From: Thermodesulfobacteriota bacterium
Lineage (GTDB): Bacteria > Desulfobacterota > DSM-4660 > Desulfatiglandales > HGW-15
Assembly (NCBI GenBank): GCA_025454125.1
Contig: JALOPA010000248.1
Span: 1 to 8,034 of the forward strand
DNA: 8,034 nucleotides
Reading direction: 5' to 3'
The number at the start of each line of letters is the position of its first letter. The stretch's first letter is position 1. The translations under genes and the position numbers were made by a program. Positions 1 through 7,224 of the stretch are shown here, piece by piece. Below the pieces are notes generated by a model that had not been told where the DNA came from, ran no database searches, and saw only the letters and a list, made by a program, of their open reading frames with translations.

Positions 1-397
1 GCATGTCGCGATAGGTGCGGCTGACCAACTCCAGCTCCCGTCGGTGCAAGGCGTTCGTGACGCTGATGAGAACCCGGTTCTGCTCCAGGGGTTTGACCAG
101 ATAGTCATAGGCTCCGATCTCGAAAGCGGTCTTCGCGATCGAAGGCTCGTCCGCCCCCGTCACCATCACCGCGGCCAAATCCGTGTTCCGGCCCCGCAGA
201 TCCCGGAGCAGCTCCAGCCCGGATTCGCCGGGCATGTTGATGTCACAGAGGATGACGTCGAACTCCTCTTCCTCAAACCGGCTCCTGGCCTCCAAAGCGT
301 CCGCCGCCAGGACGCAATCGTAATTTCCGGTGCCAAGGTACCGCACCAAAAGCCGTCGGATGGGCTCTTCGTCGTCTACAATCAGAATCTTTCCCAT
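1..397 (-). CDS. Response regulator, N-terminal receiver domain (partial, runs off window)
   Basis: The visible 132 residues form a complete CheY-like receiver domain that would accept a phosphoryl group from a histidine kinase. It starts MGKILIVDDEEPIRRLL, giving the acidic pair D8/D9. The phospho-acceptor is D52 (LCDINMPGESG), the conserved Thr is T80 (MVTGADEP), and the Lys is K102 (YLVKPLE). After about residue 115 a charged helix begins (NALHRRELELVSRTYRDM), a linker often seen before HD-GYP or other output domains. The output domain lies beyond the left edge, so the full function is unknown. The ATG at 397 is preceded by GAGGTG four bases away. The gene begins 12 bp after the stop of the hybrid kinase, so the two are almost certainly co-transcribed, and the kinase is its likely phosphodonor. 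The receiver call is secure. Any HD-GYP output is only a guess from the linker. Confidence 0.93.
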   Translation of the reverse strand, partial: MGKILIVDDEEPIRRLLVRYLGTGNYDCVLAADALEARSRFEEEEFDVILCDINMPGESGLELLRDLRGRNTDLAAVMVTGADEPSIAKTAFEIGAYDYLVKPLEQNRVLISVTNALHRRELELVSRTYRDM

Positions 398-409
398 GGC
401 GCACCTCAA

Positions 410-3106
410 TCAGTGACGGGTTGCTCCGATGCTCAATTCCTCTCTCCGGGCCGTGCCTTCATCCAGGACATCGCGAATGGTTCTCGCGATCTCGTGCGTG
501 ATCAAAGGCTTCGTGATCACGGCGCGGATGCCGTGCTTTGTCTCCCGGCCTTCGGTCAGGGTGCTGCTGTATCCCGTGCAAATGATGATGGGAATGTCTC
601 TCCGGATCCGGGTCAGCTCCGCAGCCAGCTGCTCCCCGGTCATTTTGGGCATGGTCAGATCCGTGATCACCAGGTCGAACTGCCCTGAGCCGTCCCGGAA
701 GAGGTCCAAAGCCTCCACGCTGCTCGTGGTGGACATGACGGAGTACCCGAGCCTCTCGAGCATCCGCTTTCCCATGGTCACGATGGCCGGCTCGTCATCG
801 ACGAAGAGGATGCGTTCGCTCCCTCTCGCAACCACCGCCTCCACGGCGCCTTCGCAATCGGCGTCTCCCGTGCAGCAGGGGAGAAAGACTTTGAAGGTCG
901 TTCCCTTTCCCACTTCGCTGTAGACCGTGATGGCTCCGCCGCAACTCCGAACGATCCCGTGAACTACAGCCAGGCCCATGCCCGTGCCTTCTCCCCGTTT
1001 CTTCGTGGTGAAGAAGGGATCAAAGATCCGGTCCAGGATAGACTGGGGAATGCCGTGCCCCGTGTCCGTGACCCCCAGGAGAAGGTACTCCCCGGGCGCC
1101 ACTTCCGGATGTCTTGAGGCAAAGACCGAATCCAGGGCGACTTTCGTCAGGGTGACCTCCAGAACCCCCCCCTGGTCCCTCATGGCGTGAGCCGCGTTCG
1201 TGCACAGATTGATCAGGATCTGGTGGATCTGAGTGGGGTCGGCCAGCGCATGGGCGTCGGTCTTATCGATGCGCTGCCGGATGTCGACGGTTGCAGGGAT
1301 CGAGGCGCGCAGAAGCTTCATCACCTCTTTGATGATGGGCACAGGGTCCAGAGGCTTCAGCTCCTGCTGGGTCTGGCGGCTGAAGGTCAGGATCTGGCTG
1401 ACCAGGTCCCGCGCACGCCGGCCCGCCCTCACGACCTCCTGCAGGTCCCGATCGGCCTGCGAACCCTTGGGCACGTCGCCTTGAGCGAGCTGGGTGTAGC
1501 CCAGGACGGAGGTGAGAATGTTGTTGAAGTCGTGGGCGATCCCGCCGGCCAGGGTGCCGATCGCTTCCATCTTCTGAGCCTGCAGAAGCTGCGCTTCGAG
1601 CCTTTTTTGGACTGAAATGTCCCTGACAAAATTGAGTGTCGCGGGTTTCCCTTCCCAGTAAATGTCCACCGCGTTCGTTTGGACCCAGATCTCTTTTCCG
1701 CTCCGGGCCAGGATTCTCAAGGAATAAGGGCCTGGCGCTTCCTCCGGATCAAAACTGCCCATTCCCGCATCATAGAGGAAGGACCGGTCGTCCGGATGGA
1801 TCAATTGGCTGTAGGGGATTCCCGCCAGGTCTTCCTCGTCGTACTCAAAGAGCTCCGTGGCCCTGGGGTTGGCAAATTCGATGAAGCCGTCCTGGACGAT
1901 GAAGATGCCGTCGTTGGCGTTGTTCACCAGGAGCCGGTACTTCTCTTCCGAGATGCGAAGCGCCTCATCCGCGAGCTTGCGCTCGGTGATGTCCCGGGCG
2001 ATCCCGCGAAACCCGGTGGGCTGGCCCTCGGAGTCGCTGACCAGAGACACGGAGGCCTCCACAAACTTTCTCGTCCCGTTCCTGCTGATGATCTCCCAAT
2101 CAAAGCCCTTGGCCGGTTGTTTCGTTCGGTAAACCGTATTGAACGCTCTGTAAAGCTTCCTGGCATTTTCTTCGCGGGTGTATTGCCGGTCGTTCATGCC
2201 GAGCAGTTCTTCCTTGGTGTACCCCAGAAGACGCTCCGCCGCTTCGTTGAAAAACGTGAAGTTCCCGGCGAGGTCTACCTCATAGTACGCCTCGTCGATG
2301 GTTTCAAGGATGGTCCTGTATTTCTCCTCGCTCTCCTTCAGCTGAGCTTCGGCGCGTTCCCGTTCCGCGATTTCTTTTCTCAGTCCCTCGATGGCCTCCA
2401 CCAGTTCCCAGGTCCTTTTGTTCACCTGCTTCTCCAGCTCCCGGTTGCTCGCGTCCACCTTTTCCCTCTCTCGCTGCAGCAGCTGAGCCTGATAGAAATC
2501 CCTTCGGGCGGAGAGCTCAATCGAGTAGCAGGCGAGCATCCCGAGGATGTTTCCGCCGAGAAAGAAGAAATTGTTGTTCACGATAATGGGGAACGGGGTT
2601 TCGCCCAGCCAAAGGGCGGCGATCTCATAACCGATGACGATGGTGAACCCGGCGATGGTGGCATAGACGAACCTGAGCTTGAAGAAGGTGTAGCCGAACA
2701 TGAACACCAGGATCAAGCCCGCGTAGTAGGCGTAGCGCCCCGGGGAGGGCGCAATCAGGATCATCCCGATGATCCCGACACCGGCCAGGAGCACCACGGC
2801 GCTGATGGCCGGCTGCAGGTATCGCTCGAATCGCTTGGAAAAACTGAAGAGGTAGACGGCAAACGCGAACGGGCAGAAGCCCGCGTACCGGATCAGCCAC
2901 AGCCAGTGCTTTTGCTCGGGGACCAGGAGCGCGTCCAGGATCCCAAAGGTCGCGTAAAAGGCGATGGCCAGAAGAATGGCGACCCGCACGTGCCTGAGCG
3001 ACTTCCGGTAATAGTCTTCCAGGAACGCCTTTTCCGCGTCCTTCTCGAAGGAAAGGGTGACCACGCTGTGCTGAAAATCCATCGGTAGTGCCAGTGCGGA
3101 AGCCAT
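410..3106 (-). CDS. Membrane-bound hybrid sensor histidine kinase (6TM-PAS-PAS-HisKA-HATPase-REC)
   Basis: An 898-residue signal-transducing kinase of the inner membrane. Residues about 41-197 hold six hydrophobic segments forming the sensor, followed by a charged coiled coil (about 200-258). Two PAS domains follow, at about 258-378 and 382-500. The HisKA dimerisation helix carries the phospho-acceptor H525 in [11 protein letters not shown]. The HATPase_c domain shows an N box ([12 protein letters not shown], 631-642), a G1 box (DTGHGI, 681-686), an F box (IFDPFFTTK) and a G2 box (GTGMGL, 707-712), so it should be active. The C-terminal receiver (about 764-882) has D770/D771, phospho-acceptor D816 (VITDLTMP), T844 and K866, all intact. 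The start has GAGGGGAG six bases upstream. It begins 18 bp after the phosphatase gene and ends 12 bp before the receiver gene. The sensor domain resembles that of the neighbouring phosphatase. The ligand is unknown. Confidence 0.96.
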   Translation of the reverse strand: MASALALPMDFQHSVVTLSFEKDAEKAFLEDYYRKSLRHVRVAILLAIAFYATFGILDALLVPEQKHWLWLIRYAGFCPFAFAVYLFSFSKRFERYLQPAISAVVLLAGVGIIGMILIAPSPGRYAYYAGLILVFMFGYTFFKLRFVYATIAGFTIVIGYEIAALWLGETPFPIIVNNNFFFLGGNILGMLACYSIELSARRDFYQAQLLQREREKVDASNRELEKQVNKRTWELVEAIEGLRKEIAERERAEAQLKESEEKYRTILETIDEAYYEVDLAGNFTFFNEAAERLLGYTKEELLGMNDRQYTREENARKLYRAFNTVYRTKQPAKGFDWEIISRNGTRKFVEASVSLVSDSEGQPTGFRGIARDITERKLADEALRISEEKYRLLVNNANDGIFIVQDGFIEFANPRATELFEYDEEDLAGIPYSQLIHPDDRSFLYDAGMGSFDPEEAPGPYSLRILARSGKEIWVQTNAVDIYWEGKPATLNFVRDISVQKRLEAQLLQAQKMEAIGTLAGGIAHDFNNILTSVLGYTQLAQGDVPKGSQADRDLQEVVRAGRRARDLVSQILTFSRQTQQELKPLDPVPIIKEVMKLLRASIPATVDIRQRIDKTDAHALADPTQIHQILINLCTNAAHAMRDQGGVLEVTLTKVALDSVFASRHPEVAPGEYLLLGVTDTGHGIPQSILDRIFDPFFTTKKRGEGTGMGLAVVHGIVRSCGGAITVYSEVGKGTTFKVFLPCCTGDADCEGAVEAVVARGSERILFVDDEPAIVTMGKRMLERLGYSVMSTTSSVEALDLFRDGSGQFDLVITDLTMPKMTGEQLAAELTRIRRDIPIIICTGYSSTLTEGRETKHGIRAVITKPLITHEIARTIRDVLDEGTARREELSIGATRH

Positions 3107-3124
3107 GGTTTTCTCCCCTCTCCT

Positions 3125-4501
3125 CTACAGATAGGTGGCGCCCGCCGCCGTCTCTTTCACCAGTTTCTTGATGACCACCAGCGTCATGTCGTCCATCTGT
3201 TCCGCCTGAAAACCGGACACTTCCTCAAAAATCTTGTCGAGCAGCCGCCTGGGCGGAAGGTCCGCATACTGGTTCAAGGCCTCTTCCAGCCGCGACTGCC
3301 CGAAGAGGACGCCCTCCCGATTCATCGCTTCGGTCACTCCGTCCGTGAACAGCACGATGATGTCGCCCTCGTCGAGTTCGATCTGCCTCTCGGTGAGCTC
3401 CGAGCCGATGTCATCGGAAAGCCCGAGCCACGTTCCTTCGGTGGGAATCACCTCCGTTCGGTTGAGAGCCGCCCGGTAGAGGATCACGTCCTGGTGTTTT
3501 CCCGCCATGGCCATGGAAGATCCCTCCAAACGCAGAGCGCTCACGGTCATGTAGTGGTCCGATCCCAGCCTGGACACATTCTCCCGGATGACCTTGTTGA
3601 CCGACTCCAGCACCTGAGAGGGACGGGCATCCGGGGCCCTTTTGATGACCGAGAGCATGCTCGTCTGGGCCATCATCATCACCAGCCCCGAGTCGAACCC
3701 GTGTCCGGACACGTCGCCCACCGTCACCCACGCCCGGTCCCCGTCGATCTCGATGATGTCGTAGTAGTCCCCTCCCACCTCCTTGGCCGGGGCCATTTTG
3801 GCCACCACCTCGAAGCCGTTCATCCTTTTTCCTGTTCCGGGCAGGAGAGAGGTCTGCATCCTCTTGGCCAGTTCCACTTCGCTCCACAGCGCGTCTCTCG
3901 CCTTCTTGAGCTCGGCGAGAAGGAAGAACTCCTGCTTGACCAGCTTCTGCCTCACATAGGTGATGATCACCGCCATCGTGGCCGTCGAGCTCAGGAAGAA
4001 GAGATTGTTCACCAGGATTCTCCCCTCGAAAGGGACCCCGGACAAGGCGTTCAGGCTGACATAGAGAACGATAACCAAGGCGCTGTTGATTCCCGAATGG
4101 ATCACCCCCCAGGGCAGGAGGAGGTTGACCCCGATGATGACCAGGTTGAGTCCGGCGTAGTACTCGGAATCGAAACCGCCCAGGTGCACAGTCATAAGAG
4201 AGATGGTGCTCCCCACGAACAACGTGACCAAATACCCGTGGACATAAGAGAACCGGCCGGGCTTGGAGCTCCGAAGCACAAGATACTGGCCGATGGCGAC
4301 GCTGGCACAGAACAATCGGTACCCTCCGAATCGGGACTGGAGGCTTTGAGGGACCGCGAAGTAGTCGAGGATGGAGAAGACGGGAACCAGAACAAAGACC
4401 AGAATCACAACGGTTTTCGACCATTCATGGATGATCTTGTCCAGGTAGGTCGAGAAGTCTCCGGCGTCGAAGTCAAAGGTCGTCTCAGGACGAAAGCTCA
4501 T
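3125..4501 (-). CDS. Membrane-anchored SpoIIE/RsbU-type serine phosphatase
   Basis: A 458-residue PPM-family phosphatase expected to dephosphorylate a phosphorylated STAS protein, probably the one encoded upstream at 6016-6396. Six hydrophobic segments lie at about 31-50, 60-77, 88-106, 114-131, 134-152 and 163-184, then a short helical linker with the typical ELAKRMQTSLLPG entry (210-222). The catalytic domain shows the expected metal-binding motifs: EVGGDYYD (D245), VGDVSGHG (D263), FTDGVTEA (D387) and DDMT (D437/D438), so it should be active. There is no HAMP or PAS domain between membrane and catalytic parts. Its membrane region shares motifs and spacing with the kinase downstream. The ATG has GAGGA four bases upstream. 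The gap to the upstream methyltransferase is about 96 bp as read, or 179 bp to the ancestral stop, so a local promoter is possible, but I see no clear one. The phosphatase class is certain; the substrate is inferred. Confidence 0.95.
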   Translation of the reverse strand: MSFRPETTFDFDAGDFSTYLDKIIHEWSKTVVILVFVLVPVFSILDYFAVPQSLQSRFGGYRLFCASVAIGQYLVLRSSKPGRFSYVHGYLVTLFVGSTISLMTVHLGGFDSEYYAGLNLVIIGVNLLLPWGVIHSGINSALVIVLYVSLNALSGVPFEGRILVNNLFFLSSTATMAVIITYVRQKLVKQEFFLLAELKKARDALWSEVELAKRMQTSLLPGTGKRMNGFEVVAKMAPAKEVGGDYYDIIEIDGDRAWVTVGDVSGHGFDSGLVMMMAQTSMLSVIKRAPDARPSQVLESVNKVIRENVSRLGSDHYMTVSALRLEGSSMAMAGKHQDVILYRAALNRTEVIPTEGTWLGLSDDIGSELTERQIELDEGDIIVLFTDGVTEAMNREGVLFGQSRLEEALNQYADLPPRRLLDKIFEEVSGFQAEQMDDMTLVVIKKLVKETAAGATYL

Positions 4502-4582
4502 GGTTTCCTCGGACAGGTCGTTTTCTCGTTCGGATCTTGAATCCTGACCCGTTCAACGTTGCGCTCCAAATTGTGCCATTCC

Positions 4583-4598
4583 AAAAAACCCATAGGGT
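4583..4598 (-). terminator. Weak terminator-like hairpin after the methyltransferase
   Basis: On the minus strand ACCC-TAT-GGGT forms a four-base stem directly followed by a run of T. The stem is very short, so at most it is a weak terminator. If active it would split the phosphatase, kinase and receiver genes from the upstream HATPase, STAS and methyltransferase genes. The rest of the 4502-4680 gap shows nothing else I can support. Confidence 0.2.
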
Positions 4599-6019
4599 CA
4601 TCCGCTGAGAGGAGTTCTCGTCTGTCGCTGCGGAGCCTTTTCTTCCGCCGCTTTGGAGAAGTCCTGGGCCAAGGCGTTTTCTACCTTTTCACATGAAGAA
4701 ACATCTGGCTCTTCGTGTCCTCGAACAAAACCTCTGCCCGCCCTCCGGCCCTCTCCGGCACCAGACGAAGGAACTCCTCTTCGCTCCTGTAGTACAGCAC
4801 CCAGTCCAGCCAGTACTCCATGTAGCAGCGGCTGCAGCAGCTGACTGATCTTTCCCAGAATGCCCGCTGCCACGGGAGGGGTGAGGTAGTCAAAGAGGCC
4901 CATGGAGTAGATGAAGTCGAATTGTCCCCACTTCTCCACCAAGGCCGACCCCTTGAGCATGGTCCGGACCGATTCGTTGAGGTACGTCACGTGGATCTTC
5001 CGGTTCCAGTCTTGCTCCAGTTTGGCAACGACACCGGCCGCTTCATCGAGGGCCGATTGATCTTGATCCAGAAGGGTGAAATGGTATTTCTCACAGTCCT
5101 CAGGAGAGACCAGAATGTCCTTCAGTTCATAGGCCGGCCCGCAGGCGACAGAGAGGATTCTCATCCTTTTGCCGTTCGGGGACCGTTCCCCTTGCGCTTG
5201 TCTCAGGGTTTGGGTGATCAGCTTCCGCCGGTTGCGCACCGCCTGAGCCGCCGGGTGCTCTACCGGGTGCTTGTGCATGAGCTTTGCGAAGGTCGAGTCC
5301 CCTTCGTAGCGGTTCAGGTAGAGCATCTTCATCATGACATAGTCGCCGGCATACCCTCTCGGCTTCAGATTGGTGCGACGCATGAAAGGGGCGCTCAGGA
5401 TGACGTTCCAGAGCAGGCGCCTGAAGAAGTAGCCGTGGCACTCATGCTCCTCCCGCGTGAAGCCGGACACCAAGCGTTCGAGCTCCCTGAGCTTTTCATC
5501 CAGAAACCCCATGAATTTGAGGCCTTCCGTCTCGATGAGGACGTTCTGGATGTGGTCCCTGGCTTCCGGAGGTTCCTTGCTATACTCCCGGTCCAGGTCG
5601 TCAAAGAAACTCCGGTAGACATTGAGATCGTAAGAGAGATTGGCCGTGTAGTCTTTGAAGAACGGCTTGATCTTGCTCTTGTAGTCCAGCACCAGCGGGA
5701 GATTGGAAAAGGAGTCCCGGAGACTGATGAGCTTCTTTTCGGTGAACAGGGTTTCCAGGTTGTAGACGTCTCCGAGAAAAGCAAGGCTGGCGCCGTCGCC
5801 GTCCGTCTGGGGGTTTCTCCTCAGGCGGCAGGGGCCCAAATGGAAGTCTGTCCCGTTGAACCGAATCTGAAAGTTGCAGAACTGCGAGCCGTCGTCGAAG
5901 CGGTCTCCGTTCAAGAACCGGATCCGCACGGTGTGCTTGGACCCGCAGGAGGCCAGAATGGGGATCCTGTCGGCCTCTGTGACAAGATAAGCGTTGGTGT
6001 TGTGGTCTGCGAGGTTCAT
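4598..6019 (-). CDS. PhcB-like class I SAM methyltransferase, frameshifted near its C-terminus
   Basis: As read, 473 residues. About 1-90 is an N-terminal region of unclear fold. About 100-270 is a helical region with the conserved stretch RGYAGDYVMMKMLYLNRYEG (221-240) and an AAQAVRNRR motif, which I recall from proteins annotated as 3-hydroxypalmitic acid methyl ester biosynthesis (PhcB-like). Then comes a Rossmann methyltransferase domain: motif I ILSVACGPA (288-296), the acidic strand end at D318 (TLLDQD), and motif IV FDFIYSMGLFDYLT (367-380). Reading is in family frame to about LLQP (397). After that the frame is nonsense, while the expected ending YMEYWLDW...FLHVKR appears in a different frame and stops at 4681. 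The start at 6019 overlaps the STAS stop as ATGA, which is preferred over the open frame extending to 6100. Product may be a fatty acid methyl ester signal; this is inferred from family resemblance. Confidence 0.8.
   Translation of the reverse strand: MNLADHNTNAYLVTEADRIPILASCGSKHTVRIRFLNGDRFDDGSQFCNFQIRFNGTDFHLGPCRLRRNPQTDGDGASLAFLGDVYNLETLFTEKKLISLRDSFSNLPLVLDYKSKIKPFFKDYTANLSYDLNVYRSFFDDLDREYSKEPPEARDHIQNVLIETEGLKFMGFLDEKLRELERLVSGFTREEHECHGYFFRRLLWNVILSAPFMRRTNLKPRGYAGDYVMMKMLYLNRYEGDSTFAKLMHKHPVEHPAAQAVRNRRKLITQTLRQAQGERSPNGKRMRILSVACGPAYELKDILVSPEDCEKYHFTLLDQDQSALDEAAGVVAKLEQDWNRKIHVTYLNESVRTMLKGSALVEKWGQFDFIYSMGLFDYLTPPVAAGILGKISQLLQPLLHGVLAGLGAVLQERRGVPSSGAGEGRRAGRGFVRGHEEPDVSSCEKVENALAQDFSKAAEEKAPQRQTRTPLSG
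4681..4824 (-). pseudogene. Out-of-frame original C-terminus of the methyltransferase
   Basis: These 47 codons begin YMEYWLDWVLYYRSEEEFLR and end SQMFLHVKR before a TAG stop. The sequence has the look of the conserved end of this methyltransferase family, with an aromatic-rich YMEYWLDW helix and a final FLHVKR beta strand. It is shifted in frame against the upstream part of the gene. About 14-16 residues expected between LLQP and SRxYMEYW (the GG...GNFxPxNP segment that forms beta strand 5) are absent. The simplest reading is a deletion whose length is not a multiple of three. A translation that followed the upstream frame would instead continue to 4598 with a low-complexity, Arg/Gly/Glu-rich tail. 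Confidence 0.75.
5183..5208. repeat. Degenerate dispersed-repeat remnant inside the methyltransferase gene
   Basis: CCGTTCCCCTTGCGCTTGTC and the following TCAGGG resemble, with about six mismatches, the common extragenic repeat core CCGTTCGCCCTGAGCTTGTC. It translates as LRQAQGERS (residues 272-280), a peptide I know from many unrelated proteins that carry such repeats. It falls in the linker just before methyltransferase motif I, where extra residues would be tolerated. The resemblance is from memory and not aligned by computer. Confidence 0.4.
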
Positions 6020-6396
6020 GATCGTGCCGTTCCTTTGATTTCCACTCGTTGATCGCTGGTTTCGAATATCCTGAGCGCGGAGAAATTCACCTCCTGCCAT
6101 CTCAGGGTCTTCTCATACAAGACGGTGATCTTGTTTTTGCCCTTCTTGGCCCGTTCCAGCACCTTGATGATGGGCGTGATGGTGGAGGAGTTCATGTAGG
6201 CCAGCTTGCAGAAGTCGAGGATGACCCGTTTTCCCGCATCGGTGCTTCTCTTGATGATGTCGAGAAGAATCGGACTGATGAATTTTCCGGGCTCCCGATC
6301 GATGCTTTTTCCGGACCACGCGAGCCGGATGGAGTCCTCGTTTTCCGTCACTTTGATTTCAAGCAAATTGCTGGTGAATGTTTTCGTCTCTGCCAT
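6016..6396 (-). CDS. STAS-domain protein, anti-sigma-factor-antagonist-like
   Basis: A 126-residue soluble single-domain protein with the STAS pattern: N-terminal beta strands, a helix (about 42-54), the strand VILDFCKLAYMNSS (58-71), then a helix PIIKVLERAKKG and the strand ITVLYE. In SpoIIAA/RsbV the phospho-acceptor serine lies in a DSSG motif. Here the aligned residues are N69-S70-S71-T72, so S70 is the likely site, with the usual Asp replaced by Asn and Gly by Thr. It would be phosphorylated by the HATPase protein encoded just upstream and dephosphorylated by the SpoIIE phosphatase downstream. The start lies 2 bp after the HATPase stop, with GGAGG at 6402-6406 inside the upstream gene. 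Its stop overlaps the methyltransferase start. The downstream target, whether a sigma factor, an enzyme or another protein, is not in the window. Confidence 0.85.
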   Translation of the reverse strand: MAETKTFTSNLLEIKVTENEDSIRLAWSGKSIDREPGKFISPILLDIIKRSTDAGKRVILDFCKLAYMNSSTITPIIKVLERAKKGKNKITVLYEKTLRWQEVNFSALRIFETSDQRVEIKGTARS

Positions 6397-6398
6397 GG

Positions 6399-7046
6399 TT
6401 ACCTCCAGAGCCCTTTTTCGATACCCGCCACCGCGGATACGTTCAGTGCGTTGTCTTCCGCCACAAAGAAGTCAATGATGGACTTGCCTTCATACGCGAT
6501 CCGGACCAGGCCCAGCCCGCTTTCCGTGTCGCCGATCGGCCGACGGGCCACTTCCTTGAGCTTTTCGAGGTAGGCTTGAAACGGATCCTGAAACCCCCGG
6601 ATCCACTGGATCGCCTTGTCCAGCCTTCGCAGGTGCGGCGCCGAGCTCGCATTGGTGGGGTGCGTGACCTCGACGATGACGTTCTTTTCAACGATGGCGA
6701 GGCTGAAGGTGAGGCTTTCCCCGGATTCCTCAAAGCACCCGTATTTCAAGCCGTTTTCCACCAGCTCGCTGCTCACCATCGTGACCGCGTCGATGAGCTC
6801 CCTGGAAAACCCCTGGTTTTTGAGAAAGGCGCGGGTTTTTCTCCTCACGTCCTCGATCTGGTCCCAATGCGGCCCCAAGGTCATGTCGATGGATCGTCCT
6901 GACGCCGTCGCACCGGACTCCGCTTTCCCCTGGAGAGGCGGACCTTCACGATCATCGAACTTCCCGGCACTCTTCGAGCCCTTCCTGTTCCTGGCGAAGG
7001 ATCGTCCCTTACCGTTTCTTTCCTCCAGCTTCTGATAAACGCCCAT
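6399..7046 (-). CDS. RsbW-like HATPase (putative anti-sigma factor / serine kinase)
   Basis: A 215-residue protein whose second part (about 55-215) is a GHKL-type ATPase domain as in RsbW/SpoIIAB. The N box is SSELVENGLKYG (92-103, with E94 and N98), and a GLGLVRIAYEG motif (177-187) resembles the G2 lid. The usual DxGxG G1 box is not recognisable. In its place is VTHPTNASS (127-135) followed by helices. The first 54 residues are basic, polar and low-complexity, unusual for RsbW, and could be a flexible tail. The ATG at 7046 is chosen over the TTG just before it because GAGGAG (7053-7058) lies six bases away. It is the first gene of the tightly spaced run and the natural kinase/partner for the STAS protein. 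Whether it really phosphorylates the STAS protein is uncertain given the divergent G1 region. Confidence 0.85.
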   Translation of the reverse strand: MGVYQKLEERNGKGRSFARNRKGSKSAGKFDDREGPPLQGKAESGATASGRSIDMTLGPHWDQIEDVRRKTRAFLKNQGFSRELIDAVTMVSSELVENGLKYGCFEESGESLTFSLAIVEKNVIVEVTHPTNASSAPHLRRLDKAIQWIRGFQDPFQAYLEKLKEVARRPIGDTESGLGLVRIAYEGKSIIDFFVAEDNALNVSAVAGIEKGLWR

Positions 7047-7052
7047 CAAGGT

Positions 7053-7058
7053 CTCCTC
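7053..7058 (-). promoter_or_regulatory. Ribosome binding site of the HATPase gene
   Basis: GAGGAG on the minus strand lies six bases before the ATG at 7046 but only three before the alternative TTG at 7049. This spacing decides the start in favour of the ATG. Confidence 0.7.
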
Positions 7059-7224
7059 TTCCTAGTCTCCTGCCCACTCCCACCGTCCACTCGGCGTGGA
7101 GGAGAGACTAAAAGTGTTTTCCTGCGTCTTGTGACCACCGAAAGAGGCCCAGGCCCTCAAGGTGCAGGAGTAACCCCTAAGCCCAATACAGGCCGCTGAA
7201 CAACCCGTTTTTGAGGTCTGTGAT

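Noticed and set aside
1679..3088. Long open frame (469 codons) on the plus strand opposite the hybrid kinase
   Set aside because: It is antisense to a kinase with complete domain motifs. The translation has no recognisable domain and is His/Asp/Gly/Pro-rich, as expected for the shadow of a GC-rich gene. The same applies to the plus-strand frames at 3494-4540 and 4922-6052.
4563..4578. Sigma-54-like TGGCAC on the minus strand upstream of the phosphatase gene
   Set aside because: The second element reads GGAGC rather than TTGCA, and the GG to GC spacing is one base too long.
4502..4680. Small gene or RNA between the methyltransferase and the phosphatase
   Set aside because: No supported reading frame, strong ribosome site or stable fold is visible beyond a four-base stem.
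6020..6100. Upstream extension of the methyltransferase frame to 6100
   Set aside because: It would overlap the STAS gene by 85 bases. The ATG at 6019 makes the common ATGA junction instead.
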